A stretch of 64,000 bases of DNA, taken from contig UYIL01000003.1 in NCBI GenBank assembly GCA_900618065.1, forward strand, positions 1,240,001-1,304,000. Direction: 5' to 3'. The notes beneath the pieces were generated by a model. It was not told the DNA's origin and searched no databases. It saw only the letters and a program-made list of their open reading frames with translations. A program made the position numbers and the translations under genes. This stretch comes from Streptococcus thermophilus (GTDB lineage Bacteria > Actinomycetota > Actinomycetes > Mycobacteriales > Mycobacteriaceae). Below are positions 24,880 to 33,740 of this stretch, piece after piece. Within the stretch, counting starts at the first letter, position 1. Every line of letters begins with the position of its first letter.

Positions 24880-26868
24880 CTAACGTTCAGACTCTTCAGT
24901 TTGTTCGCCGGTTTCGGATTCAACGTCGGAATCAGGGTCCTCCTCGTCGACACGGTCGTCGACTTCCTCGCGGGTGTAGCCGTCTTCCCACGTGTCAGTC
25001 TCGTAGTTATAGCCGACGCGGTTGCCATCCTCGTCATAGCGCTCGTACCAGCTGGTGTACTTGTCGTCGGAGGAATCGAAGTCCTTGCCCGCGCCGTCAC
25101 CGTAGCGCGACTCCTTGATCACCAGCTCGAAGTTGTCGCCATAATCCTCAAGGCCGTGCCACACCGCGTACTGCAGCGCGGACTCCGCGTAACGGTCACG
25201 GATGGTGTGCGGATCAGTGGTCAGGTCGCGGACGAAGGAGAACAACAGGCCCAACACCACCAGTGAGAAGGGCAGGGCAATCAGCACCGTCAGCGACTGC
25301 AGGCCGCTTAGGGCGTCCTCGCCGCCGGCCAGCAGCATCACCACGGCCACGCCCATCATGCACAGGCCCCAGAAGATGGAGACCATCTTGTTTGAGTCCG
25401 GGTCGCCCTTCGAGGACATCGTGCCCATGACCACGGAGGCGGAGTCTGCGGTGGTGATGAAGAAGACGGCCAGAATTCCGATGAGGAGGTAGGGGGTGAA
25501 GCTGGACAGGGGAAGAGCGTCGAAAAGCGAGAAGAGCACTTGCTCTGGCGTGGACTCCCCGTCGAACCCGGGGACGCCCTCGCGGGAGAAAGAGATCGCG
25601 GTGCCGCCGAAGATGCTAAACGCCAGAATGAGGATGCCGGTGGGCACGGCCACGGTCATGAGGATGAATTCACGCAGCGTGCGGCCGCGGGAGATCTTCG
25701 CCAAGAACGTTCCCACGAACGGTGCCCAGGAGATCCACCATGCCCAGTAGAACGCGGTCCAGTCGGACTGGAACTCCAGGGTCTCCTCTCCCCAGGACAG
25801 CGAGCGCGACGCCATATTGAAGAACTCGTGGAAGTAGTAGAGCGAACCCGACGGGATCAGGTTGATCAGCAGCAGGGTGGGGCCGGTGAGGAAAATGAAT
25901 ACCATCGACGCAAATGTCAGCGTGATGTTCGTGTTCGACAGGATGCGGATGCCCTTGGACACGCCTGAAACTGCAGAGATGACGAAACCGAGGGTAAGCG
26001 CCCCGATGATGGTCAGCAGGATCGGGTTGCCCACTTCGAGGTCGGTGACAATGCCCAGTCCTTCACCGATCTGCAGGGCCGCGATGCCCAGCGACGCCGC
26101 AGTGCCGAAAAGGGTGGCGGCGACAGCCATGATGTCGATGGTGCGGCCGAGAATAGTCTCGTTTTTGGACTCGCCCATCAGCGGGGCGAAGAGCGAGGAC
26201 ATCAGCAGCGGGCGGCCGCGGCGGTAGGTGGAGTAGGCGATGGCGGCGCCGACGAGCGAGTAAATGGCCCACGGGTTCAAACCCCAGTGGAAGTTGGACT
26301 GGGCGATCGCCTGGTGCATGGCTGTTTCGGTGCCGGCCTCATTTGTCAGCGGCGGCGGATCGAGGAAGAATTGCAGCGGTTCAGACGGGCCGAAGAAGAA
26401 GATGCCCACGCCGATGCCGGCGGCGAACATCATGGCCACCCAGGAGAAGCGGCTGAACTCCGGTTCCTCATCATCTTTGCCCAGACGGATTTCACCCATG
26501 CGGCTCAGCGCGATCACGACGACCAGAATGAGACAGACGAACATCACAATGTTGAACAGCCATCCGGCGTGCTCCATGCCCCACGCGAACGCTGCGCCAG
26601 CGGTTTCCGAGACGGATTCGGGGCTGTAAACACCCCATGCGATGAACGCCACAATCAGCGCCGCCGCAACGCCGAAAACGACCTTGTCCACACCGAATTC
26701 GTAGCGCTGCTCTTCGACGCTGATGCCGCGGATCAGGCCGGGGTGCATGCCGTCGGGGTACTTGTCTTTGTCGTTGCGTGCCTTCAGGCTGTCATCGGGG
26801 TGCATGACCGAGCGGATCGGCTTCGGCAGAGGACTGCCGGACGGCCGTGTGCCTCTAGTGCTGGACAT
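24880..26868 (-). CDS. BCCT-family osmoprotectant/Na+ symporter
   Basis: Protein of 662 residues with 12 predicted membrane helices. BCCT motifs: GIGVGIFFFGPSEPL in helix 3, NFHWGLNPWAIYSLVGAAIA, and DWTAFYWAWWISWAPFVGTF with the substrate Trp cluster. The family imports betaine, ectoine, proline or carnitine with sodium. The gene lies near lepA, where C. glutamicum carries one of its LcoP/EctP-type carriers, so an osmolyte role is likely. The C-terminal 110 residues are long and very acidic (ends DEEDPDSDVESETGEQTEES), unlike the basic osmosensing tail of BetP. AGGAAGG lies upstream of ATG 26868. Confidence 0.92.
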   Translation of the reverse strand: MSSTRGTRPSGSPLPKPIRSVMHPDDSLKARNDKDKYPDGMHPGLIRGISVEEQRYEFGVDKVVFGVAAALIVAFIAWGVYSPESVSETAGAAFAWGMEHAGWLFNIVMFVCLILVVVIALSRMGEIRLGKDDEEPEFSRFSWVAMMFAAGIGVGIFFFGPSEPLQFFLDPPPLTNEAGTETAMHQAIAQSNFHWGLNPWAIYSLVGAAIAYSTYRRGRPLLMSSLFAPLMGESKNETILGRTIDIMAVAATLFGTAASLGIAALQIGEGLGIVTDLEVGNPILLTIIGALTLGFVISAVSGVSKGIRILSNTNITLTFASMVFIFLTGPTLLLINLIPSGSLYYFHEFFNMASRSLSWGEETLEFQSDWTAFYWAWWISWAPFVGTFLAKISRGRTLREFILMTVAVPTGILILAFSIFGGTAISFSREGVPGFDGESTPEQVLFSLFDALPLSSFTPYLLIGILAVFFITTADSASVVMGTMSSKGDPDSNKMVSIFWGLCMMGVAVVMLLAGGEDALSGLQSLTVLIALPFSLVVLGLLFSFVRDLTTDPHTIRDRYAESALQYAVWHGLEDYGDNFELVIKESRYGDGAGKDFDSSDDKYTSWYERYDEDGNRVGYNYETDTWEDGYTREEVDDRVDEEDPDSDVESETGEQTEESER

Positions 26869-26920
26869 GAAGTATCGCCTTCCTGGTTTTAGGTGTGCTC
26901 AAGATTCAACCAGGTTCTGG

Positions 26921-26933
26921 CATACTTAATCTG
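26921..26933 (+). promoter_or_regulatory. Leaderless -10 box of the peptidase gene
   Basis: CATACT (26921-26926) ends 7 bases before ATG 26934. The first base deviates from TANNNT. Confidence 0.35.
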
Positions 26934-28223
26934 ATGATCTCCACAATCATCCCCCCGAACGCGCGTACTCGGGAACATAAGCTTCAGGTCCCGTGGGACC
27001 GCGAACACCCGGAATTGGGCACCTTCGAGTTGTTCGCGCGCGAACTCTACGCCGACGGGGAAGGAGAGTCCCTTCCGCCCCTGTTGTTTCTCCAAGGCGG
27101 CCCCGGCAACCCCGCTCCGCGCTTCATGCAAGGCTGGATTCCGGAGGCGTTGAAGCACCACCGCGTCTTCTTGATGGATGAGCGCGGCACGGGGCGTTCC
27201 GGCAAGATCGACCGCGGCACGCCGGAGCTTATCGACGAACGCATCTTGTCCAAACTCCGCTGCCCCGACGTCGTCGCTGACGCGGAGGATTTACGCCGTC
27301 ACCTGGGGTTTGAGAAGTGGGACGTGCTGGGAAACTCCTTCGGTGCGCTGTGCACCGGAAGCTACCTGTCCTGGGCACCGGAAGGCATCGGCCACGCCTA
27401 CCTGACTGGGGCGCTGCCGCAGCTGGGCTGGTCGCCCGAGGTGTACAACGAGATCACACTCCAGCTCTTCCACGCCCGCATCGAGAATTTCTACGCCGCG
27501 GTGCCGTACGCGGAGCAGCGCGTCCGTGAGGTCTGCGACCACCTGAACAGCGTCGAGGAATTTCTGCCCACGGGTGAGCGGCTGACCGCGAACCGGTTCC
27601 GTTTCGTCGGTGTCGCGCTCGGTGAGGAGCAGGGTTTCCATTCCCTGGCGATTTTGCTGGAGGAGCCGTTTGACCGTCGTCAAGCGGACAAGCGTTTGCG
27701 CAAAGACTTCCTGGCGATGGTCAATGACTTCATCTCGCTGGAACGCAACCCCCTGTGGGCGGTGCTGCACGAGACCCTCTTTGGCGGGCCGGGGCAGGCG
27801 CCGAATTGGGCGGCAGAGCGCACAATGGCTGGGCGGCCAGGCTTTCGGCTCGACGCAGATCCTGCGAACCTGGATGAGCCGTACTACCTGCTGGGCAACT
27901 TCTTCTTCAAGCACCACTTCGACGAAGATCCGGCCCTGGTGCCGTTTCGGGAGGAGGTGCACAAGCTCGCGCAGAAGACGGACTTTTCCCGGGTGTTCAA
28001 CGAAGAGCAGCTCTACGTCAACGAGGTCCCGGCGGTAGTTGCGCTGTACGAGCAAGACATGTTCATCCCCTTTGAGATGGCCTGCGAGAACGCGGCGAAG
28101 ATAGGGAATATGAAGGTCTGGTCGCACCCCGATTGGGCCCATGACGCGATCTACACACACGGCGACGAACTGTTCCGTGGGATTTATGACGCAATGCACG
28201 GCGAGGGTGCTTCGCAGGGTTAA
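26934..28223 (+). CDS. pip: Proline iminopeptidase-like alpha/beta hydrolase (family S33)
   Basis: Predicted 429 residues from ATG 26934. The oxyanion-loop motif LQGGPGNPAPR is near residues 44-54, DERGTGRSG near 78-86, the nucleophile in LGNSFGALCTG near 126-136, and the catalytic His in HPDWAHDAIY near the C-terminus. This is the S33 prolyl aminopeptidase layout, which removes N-terminal proline from peptides. The length fits the longer actinobacterial members. The divergent BCCT gene starts 65 bases away. Confidence 0.85.
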   Translation: MISTIIPPNARTREHKLQVPWDREHPELGTFELFARELYADGEGESLPPLLFLQGGPGNPAPRFMQGWIPEALKHHRVFLMDERGTGRSGKIDRGTPELIDERILSKLRCPDVVADAEDLRRHLGFEKWDVLGNSFGALCTGSYLSWAPEGIGHAYLTGALPQLGWSPEVYNEITLQLFHARIENFYAAVPYAEQRVREVCDHLNSVEEFLPTGERLTANRFRFVGVALGEEQGFHSLAILLEEPFDRRQADKRLRKDFLAMVNDFISLERNPLWAVLHETLFGGPGQAPNWAAERTMAGRPGFRLDADPANLDEPYYLLGNFFFKHHFDEDPALVPFREEVHKLAQKTDFSRVFNEEQLYVNEVPAVVALYEQDMFIPFEMACENAAKIGNMKVWSHPDWAHDAIYTHGDELFRGIYDAMHGEGASQG

Positions 28224-28242
28224 ACTATCCGGCAGGGACACC

Positions 28243-28326
28243 ATGTTCGAGACTTTGGATGCCATGTTCGAGTACACCGAAGAGCACGTCCTCGACCCCG
28301 CGCTGTTGTTCTACATCTGCCGGTAA
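28243..28326 (+). CDS. Possible 27-residue ORF after the peptidase gene
   Basis: ATG 28243 to TAA 28326 encodes MFETLDAMFEYTEEHVLDPA and seven more residues ending ICR. Codons look native (CTC, GTC, GAC) and GGCAGGG lies upstream. There is no hit to a known family by eye. It could be a microprotein or a remnant. Confidence 0.22.
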   Translation: MFETLDAMFEYTEEHVLDPALLFYICR

Positions 28327-28347
28327 CCTGGCTTTATTTGGAGTCTC

Positions 28348-29235
28348 CTAAAGCTCTTCCGCGAGCGGGTAGGACGCTTGAGCTCCGTGCCGGGTCACGG
28401 AGAATGCGCCGACCTTCGCAGCAAACCGCGCGGCGTCCACGATGCCCGCACCGTGGACGAGCTGGTGGCACAGCGCACCCGTGAACGCGTCGCCCGCCCC
28501 GACCGTGTCCACCGCCTGCACACGCGGAGAGTCGATTTTCTCGTTGACACCGTTTGCTGCGACGAGTGCACCGTCTGCGCCGAGCGTGATCACGACGGAA
28601 GCAAAGCCAGCCTGCATCAACGCGCCCAGCTGTTCCTGCGGGTCGTCTGGGGAGTCGTGGCCGAGCATCTCCAGCACGCCGGCGGCCTCATGCTCGTTCA
28701 CCACGAGCGGATCGGCGCGCAGCAAAGCGTCGTGGTCGACCTCGATGACAGGTGCAAGATTAATCACCACGCGCCCCCGGCTGAGTTCGACTGCGCGCTT
28801 GACACCGTCCGCAGGAATTTCGCCCTGCAGCAATACAAGCTCCGCATCTGCGATACGAGCTCGTTGCTTATCGACGGCATCCGCCCCCATCTCCCCATTC
28901 GCCCCCGGCACAACGATGATCGTGTTCTCCCCGTCCTCAGCGACAGTGATCACCGCCAATCCGGTCACCTCAGTGCCGGTGGCAACTCCGCTGAGATCTA
29001 CCCCCGCTTCGCCTAGCAAAGCAGTCGCGTCTTTAGCGTTGGTGTCGTCGCCGACAGCCCCGACCATGGCGACAGAGCTGCCCAGTCGGGCAGCAGCCAC
29101 GGCCTGGTTTGCGCCTTTGCCGCCAGCGGAGATGCCCCCGCCGGAGCCTAAAAGAGTTTCGCCTGGGCGGGGGTGGCGCGCCACGCCAACGGTCAGGTCT
29201 GCGTTGATGGAACCGGCCACAACAATCTGTGCCAT
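28348..29235 (-). CDS. rbsK: Ribokinase
   Basis: Protein of 295 residues of the PfkB family. N-terminal GSINADLTV, GGKGANQAVAAARLG, and the C-terminal anion-hole motif DTVGAGDAFTGAL with the catalytic Asp mark a ribokinase, which makes ribose 5-phosphate from ribose and ATP. The usual rbs transporter genes are not here, so it stands alone. TACCCT lies 6 bases before the ATG, with no Shine-Dalgarno. Other PfkB sugars or nucleosides cannot be excluded. Confidence 0.92.
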   Translation of the reverse strand: MAQIVVAGSINADLTVGVARHPRPGETLLGSGGGISAGGKGANQAVAAARLGSSVAMVGAVGDDTNAKDATALLGEAGVDLSGVATGTEVTGLAVITVAEDGENTIIVVPGANGEMGADAVDKQRARIADAELVLLQGEIPADGVKRAVELSRGRVVINLAPVIEVDHDALLRADPLVVNEHEAAGVLEMLGHDSPDDPQEQLGALMQAGFASVVITLGADGALVAANGVNEKIDSPRVQAVDTVGAGDAFTGALCHQLVHGAGIVDAARFAAKVGAFSVTRHGAQASYPLAEEL

Positions 29236-29247
29236 ACCCCCAGGGTA
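29236..29247 (-). promoter_or_regulatory. rbsK: Leaderless -10 box of rbsK
   Basis: On the minus strand TACCCT (29247-29242) ends 6 bases before ATG 29235. Confidence 0.4.
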
Positions 29248-29278
29248 GGCAAGCCCTGCAGAGTGCGCGGGCCTGGGT

Positions 29279-29290
29279 TACGATCATCGC
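29279..29290 (+). promoter_or_regulatory. Leaderless -10 box of the PAP2 gene
   Basis: TACGAT (29279-29284) ends 6 bases before ATG 29291. Confidence 0.5.
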
Positions 29291-30589
29291 ATGAAGCGTC
29301 TCCTCCCAGTCATTTTCTCCGCCGCACTGGCTATTGCTGTCCCTGCCGTTTCGCTCACCGCCGCCCCGGCTCACGCCCAGCCGTTGGGTCACGTGAACTT
29401 CAACCTCCCGCCGAACTCGAAGGTCACGGTGCCGCAGCTACGTGACCCGAACACCGGGTCCTCGACCGGCCAGGTGCCCCGCGAGGCGAGCGGCGCCCCG
29501 CAACCGGTGCCGTTCAGCCCGGACTACCTGGCGGGTTACATCTCCGATATCTCGCCCTACCAGTACGGCATCTACGCGGAGGTCAACCGCCTCTTCCCGT
29601 ACCTGCGCGACAAGCGGCCTGATGTGATGGACTCCAACCTGCAACAGGTCATTGCCATCAACAACGCTGCGGCTTCTGACCCGGAGCTGGTACGCCGCGC
29701 CCAGGTCGACGCGGTGGCTTCCTCCGACGAGCTGTTGGTGACGCTCTCGGAGGGCCTTGGTGAGGAATTTGGCAAGCAATTCCGTGCCGCCTTGCGCGAG
29801 GGCCGGCTACCCAAGACGCAGTACCTGCTGGGTAACGGCTACCTGGCCCGCTCCGGCGGCATCGCCAGCTCCACCTTCGCTGAAAAGCAGATCTTCAACT
29901 ACAACCGCCCGCACGTGGTCGCCCCGGACCGCATCAAGCGCTACAACCCGCCGGGGGAGGACCTGTACCTGACCTCGAAGTCCTTCCCGTCGGGCCACAC
30001 GAACCAAGCTGCTCTGGTCACCTCGTTGCTGGCCTATATGGTTCCGGAGGCTGCCCCGCAGCTGCACTACCGCGGTGCTGAAGCTGGCCACAGCCGCATC
30101 GTGCTGGGTGTGCACTACCCGCTCGACGTCATCGGCGGCCGCATGTCCGGCCAGGCTGCGGCCGCGGATCGCCTGAACGACCCGAAGATGCGCAACGCCT
30201 TCGACCAGGCCACTGCTGAACTGCGCGCGGAAATGCAGTGGCGCACCGGCAAGTCCATTCCGGAACTCGTGGCATCCGACAAACCCTACGTTCCCACCGC
30301 GACCGCCGTGGAGCAGACGACGAAGTGGAACACCTATGACTTCAAGCCGATTTACCGCACCGACGCGCCGATGATCGTCCCGCAGGCAGCGCCGGCACTC
30401 ATCGCAGCGAGCTTCCCTGAGCTCAACTACCACCAGCGCGCACAGGTCATCGCGCAGACCGCTACCGCGCCGGGCAACCCCCTGGATTGGCAGGCCGAAG
30501 GCGGCTCCTGGCAGCGCGTCAACCTGGCCGCAGCGGCATCCGCGGAGGTCACCGTCAACCAGGACGGCTCGGTCACTGTTCTGCGCTAG
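29291..30589 (+). CDS. Secreted PAP2-type acid phosphatase
   Basis: Protein of 432 residues with a signal peptide (about 1-33, ending AHAQ). The PAP2 catalytic set is visible: YNRPHVV region, FPSGHTNQ (about 236-243), and GHSRIVLGVHYPLDVIGG (about 275-292) with the SRxxxxxHxxxD core. It is a soluble class A acid phosphatase-like enzyme working outside the cell on phosphate esters. The C-terminal 130 residues have no recognised domain. It is convergent with the ABC operon, with a long hairpin between. Confidence 0.88.
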   Translation: MKRLLPVIFSAALAIAVPAVSLTAAPAHAQPLGHVNFNLPPNSKVTVPQLRDPNTGSSTGQVPREASGAPQPVPFSPDYLAGYISDISPYQYGIYAEVNRLFPYLRDKRPDVMDSNLQQVIAINNAAASDPELVRRAQVDAVASSDELLVTLSEGLGEEFGKQFRAALREGRLPKTQYLLGNGYLARSGGIASSTFAEKQIFNYNRPHVVAPDRIKRYNPPGEDLYLTSKSFPSGHTNQAALVTSLLAYMVPEAAPQLHYRGAEAGHSRIVLGVHYPLDVIGGRMSGQAAAADRLNDPKMRNAFDQATAELRAEMQWRTGKSIPELVASDKPYVPTATAVEQTTKWNTYDFKPIYRTDAPMIVPQAAPALIAASFPELNYHQRAQVIAQTATAPGNPLDWQAEGGSWQRVNLAAAASAEVTVNQDGSVTVLR

Positions 30590-30600
30590 CCGCGATCCCT

Positions 30601-30636
30601 TTCCTGCGTTTGAGCGCTAAGGCTCGAACGCAGGAA
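30601..30636. terminator. Bidirectional terminator-like hairpin between PAP2 and ABC genes
   Basis: TTCCTGCGTTTGAGC (30601-30615) pairs with 30622-30636 over all 15 positions with one G-T pair and a 6-base loop. It covers the 3' end of the ABC ATPase gene and follows the PAP2 stop by 11 bases. No T tract follows. Confidence 0.6.
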
Positions 30637-32008
30637 TCGAAGCCAGCAGCCTGCGCGTGTACTCGTGCTGCGGGTTGGCCCATACGTCCTCGGTCGGGCC
30701 GGTCTCCACGATGCGGCCCTTGTGCAGCACCGCGATCGTCGGGCACACCTGCCGCACGACGGACAGGTCGTGGGAGACGAAGATGAGGGTGAGGTTGTCG
30801 TGAACCACAAGATCGTCGAGAAGCTCGAGCACCTGAGCCCGCACTGACACGTCGAGCGCCGAAACTGGCTCGTCGGCAATGAGGATTTCCGGGCGCGGGG
30901 CAGCGGCGCGCGCAATGGAGATCCGTTGGCGCTGCCCGCCGGAGAACTCGTGGGGAAGACGATCGCCCGTGCCCTCCAGGCCGACTTGAGCCAGCACCTC
31001 ATCCGCGCGGTGCGCATCGGCGCCGGCTTCTCGGATGGAGTCGCGCACTTTCCGGCGCGGGTTCAGTGAGGTGTATGGGTCCTGGAAGACCATCTGCAGG
31101 CCGCCGTCGACACGCACGGTGCCGCTGTCGGGCTCACCCAGGCCTGCGATGAGACGCAGCAGCGAGGTCTTGCCTGATCCCGATCCTCCGACGATGCCGA
31201 GGCGTTCGCCTTTGCGGACGGTCAGAGACACATCGTCAAGCGCGAGCGTGTCGCCGCGGCGCCAGGTGACGCGGTCAAGCTCAATGATCGGCTTATCCGC
31301 GTCGCGCACCACCGCCGGTTCCCCCGGCCGCGACGCCGCGACTAACTGTGCTGTGTAGTCCACCTGCGGATTCTTCAGGTCTGCGTCGGGGTCAGCGATG
31401 CGCCCGTCCTTGAGCACGATGATCCTGTCTGTCATCCGGGAGATGACGCCAAGGTCGTGGGTGATGAACAGCAGCGCCATGTTGCGCTCCCGGACTAGCT
31501 GGTCGAGCAGGTCGAGGATCTGCGCCTGCACGGTCACGTCGAGGGCTGTCGTCGGTTCGTCGCAGATGAGCAGGTCTGGGTCGCCAGCGATGGCTAGGGC
31601 GATGAGCACGCGCTGTCGCTGGCCGCCGGAAAGCTCGTGCGGATAGGCCGCAGTCCGCTCAATGCCGACGTCGCGCAGGAGTTCGCGGGCGCGATCCAGC
31701 GAGCTGGCCTCAGCGACTTGGCGCTCGACGGTCATGAGCGGGTCGAGCGCTGTCATCGGCTCTTGGAAGACCATGGCGACGGTGGTACCACGCATGCTGC
31801 GGGTCACCTCTTGGCCGTGGACGGTGACGGAGCCGGAGACCTTCAGCCGCGGGTCAACAAGCCCCATGATGGACATGGCGGTCATAGACTTGCCGGAGCC
31901 GGACTCACCGATCAGGCCCACGCGCTCACCGGGGGAGATGTCGAAGGAAATGTCCTCCAGGATCCGGGGGATTGAGAGGTTCTCTACCTGCACCAAGGGG
32001 ATTGTCAT
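30617..32008 (-). CDS. Fused double ATPase of an Opp/Dpp-type ABC importer
   Basis: Predicted 463 residues from ATG 32008 (MTIPLVQVENLSIPRILEDI). Longer open frame to 32419 is a shadow. Two complete ATPase domains in one chain: first with GESGSGKSMT, ELSGGQRQRV and LLICDEPTTALD, second (from about 250) with GGSGSGKTSL, EFSGGQRQRI and ILIADEPVSALD. This replaces separate OppD and OppF proteins. It powers uptake through the two permeases encoded upstream. The start overlaps the upstream permease stop (ATGA). Substrate unknown. Confidence 0.93.
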   Translation of the reverse strand: MTIPLVQVENLSIPRILEDISFDISPGERVGLIGESGSGKSMTAMSIMGLVDPRLKVSGSVTVHGQEVTRSMRGTTVAMVFQEPMTALDPLMTVERQVAEASSLDRARELLRDVGIERTAAYPHELSGGQRQRVLIALAIAGDPDLLICDEPTTALDVTVQAQILDLLDQLVRERNMALLFITHDLGVISRMTDRIIVLKDGRIADPDADLKNPQVDYTAQLVAASRPGEPAVVRDADKPIIELDRVTWRRGDTLALDDVSLTVRKGERLGIVGGSGSGKTSLLRLIAGLGEPDSGTVRVDGGLQMVFQDPYTSLNPRRKVRDSIREAGADAHRADEVLAQVGLEGTGDRLPHEFSGGQRQRISIARAAAPRPEILIADEPVSALDVSVRAQVLELLDDLVVHDNLTLIFVSHDLSVVRQVCPTIAVLHKGRIVETGPTEDVWANPQHEYTRRLLASIPAFEP

Positions 32009-32811
32009 CGTTTCACCTTCCAGGCGGTCTGCAGGCCGTCGCTGAGCAGATTGAACCCAAGGACCGTGGACGCGATAGCCAACCCGGGCCACAGGGCAAG
32101 GTGGGGTGCGGTGGCCAGGTAGGCCTGGGAAGCCTGCAGCATCCGGCCCCAAGACGCGTACGGGGCGGGCGTGCCCAGCCCGAGGAAGGATAGACCGGCC
32201 TCGGCGAGAATGGCCAATGCGAGGGCGACGGAGACTTGAACGATGAGGATCGCCGCGATATTCGGCAGCACATGCCGCCACGCGATGACCGGGCCGGGCA
32301 CGCGAGAGACCCGAGCGGAGAGAATGTAGTCCTGCGCCATGACCTGCAGTGTGCCTACCCGGGCCACGCGTGCGAAGCCGGGGATGCCCGCGATGCCGAT
32401 GGCCAGCACCACGATCCACATTGACGCCCCGAACACGGCGGTGAACACGATGGCCAGCAGCAGAGCGGGGAACGCGAGCAGCAGGTCGTTGGAGCGCATG
32501 ATGAGCGTCTCAACCCACCCGCGGGACATTCCCGCCCAGATGCCCAAAGGCACCCCGATCAGCGCCGACAGAAGGACTGAGCCGAACGCGACCAACAGCG
32601 AAATGCGGGCGCCGTCCATGATGCGGCTGAGCATGTCGCGGCCGTACTGGTCCGTGCCCATCCAGTGCGTGGCGGAGAATGCCTCCAGTCGCTGTTCGGG
32701 GTTCGCTTGGACGGGGTCGTAGGGTGTCCACACCAGCGCGATGAGCCCCAGCGTGACCACGATGCCGACCAGCACCGCGCCCACCCAGAAGGTCGCAGGA
32801 AAACGTCTCAT
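32005..32811 (-). CDS. Opp/Dpp-type ABC importer, permease C
   Basis: Protein of 268 residues with about six membrane helices and the DppC/OppC N-terminal pattern (MGTDQYGRDMLSRIMDGARI). The coupling motif region SARVSRVPGPVIAWRHVLPN (EAA loop) contacts the ATPase. Overlaps both neighbours by ATGA. Forms the membrane pore with permease B. Confidence 0.93.
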   Translation of the reverse strand: MRRFPATFWVGAVLVGIVVTLGLIALVWTPYDPVQANPEQRLEAFSATHWMGTDQYGRDMLSRIMDGARISLLVAFGSVLLSALIGVPLGIWAGMSRGWVETLIMRSNDLLLAFPALLLAIVFTAVFGASMWIVVLAIGIAGIPGFARVARVGTLQVMAQDYILSARVSRVPGPVIAWRHVLPNIAAILIVQVSVALALAILAEAGLSFLGLGTPAPYASWGRMLQASQAYLATAPHLALWPGLAIASTVLGFNLLSDGLQTAWKVKR

Positions 32812-33740
32812 GCCTGTCTCCTCAAACGCGGATCGACCAGCCGGTAGAGAAGGTCCACCAGCAGGGTGACGGCCAAAGTGAAGATGACCAGCAGCATCAT
32901 GAGGGTTTGGACGGTGGTCAGGTCGCGGGTGGCTACAGCGTCGAGAAGCATTGAGCCGATCCCCGGAATGACGAAGACTCTTTCAATGACGACCGCGCCC
33001 ACAATGAGCGTGCTCATCTGCAGCCCGGCCACCGTGAGCACCGGCAGGAGCGCATTCTTCAGCGCGTGACGGTAGAGCGCCTCGCGCGTGGACAGACCGA
33101 TGGAACGTGCTGTGCGCACGTAATCCTTGTCCATTTCCTCCGCGACGGCGGAACGGACGTAGCGGGTGAGAATGGCCGCTTGCACGAGCGTCAGAGAGAC
33201 CACCGGCAGAACTAAGTGGGAAAGGAATTTCCCGAACCCCGCATTCGGCGGCGACCAGCCGTTCGCCGGGAGCCAACCGAGCCACACGGAGAACACCGCG
33301 ATCGCGAGGATGCCGGCGAGGAAACTCGGCACAGCAATGCCGATCTGCGTCAGCGCCCCGAGCACCGCCGAGTTCCGCCGCGCCAGCAGGGTGCCCAGCG
33401 GGATGGCGATGACCAAGGAGAGCACCATGGCGGACACCGTCAGGATTAGCGAGACCTGCACCCGGTCCCACACCAGGGGAGTGATGTCTTGCTGGCTGGA
33501 CAAGGAAACTCCAAAGTCCCCGGTGAGCACACCGCCGATCCAGTCGAAATACTGCACCGCAAGCGGCCGGTCGGTGCCGAGCTGCGCCGCCAACGCCGCG
33601 ACATCCTCATCCGTCGCGGTCACACCGAGCGCGATGCGCGCCGGGTCGCCCGGAACAGCGCGCAGCAGCACGAAAATGATCACGCTGGCGGCGATCAGCA
33701 TGAGCACGAACCGCAGCAGGGCCAGACCGATCTGCTTCAT
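32808..33740 (-). CDS. Opp/Dpp-type ABC importer, permease B
   Basis: Protein of 310 residues with six predicted membrane helices. DppB/OppB features: [13 protein letters not shown] near the N-terminus, [20 protein letters not shown], and the EAA loop [24 protein letters not shown] overlap with the binding-protein gene upstream and permease C downstream, so the operon is translationally coupled. Confidence 0.93.
   Translation of the reverse strand: MKQIGLALLRFVLMLIAASVIIFVLLRAVPGDPARIALGVTATDEDVAALAAQLGTDRPLAVQYFDWIGGVLTGDFGVSLSSQQDITPLVWDRVQVSLILTVSAMVLSLVIAIPLGTLLARRNSAVLGALTQIGIAVPSFLAGILAIAVFSVWLGWLPANGWSPPNAGFGKFLSHLVLPVVSLTLVQAAILTRYVRSAVAEEMDKDYVRTARSIGLSTREALYRHALKNALLPVLTVAGLQMSTLIVGAVVIERVFVIPGIGSMLLDAVATRDLTTVQTLMMLLVIFTLAVTLLVDLLYRLVDPRLRRQA

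Noticed and set aside
27291..28277. 328-codon minus-strand frame under the peptidase gene
   Set aside because: It is antisense to the catalytic motifs of a clear alpha/beta hydrolase.
32009..32419. N-terminal extension of the double ATPase
   Set aside because: It lies inside the permease C gene in another frame. The ATG at 32008 with ATGA overlap starts the conserved ATPase sequence.
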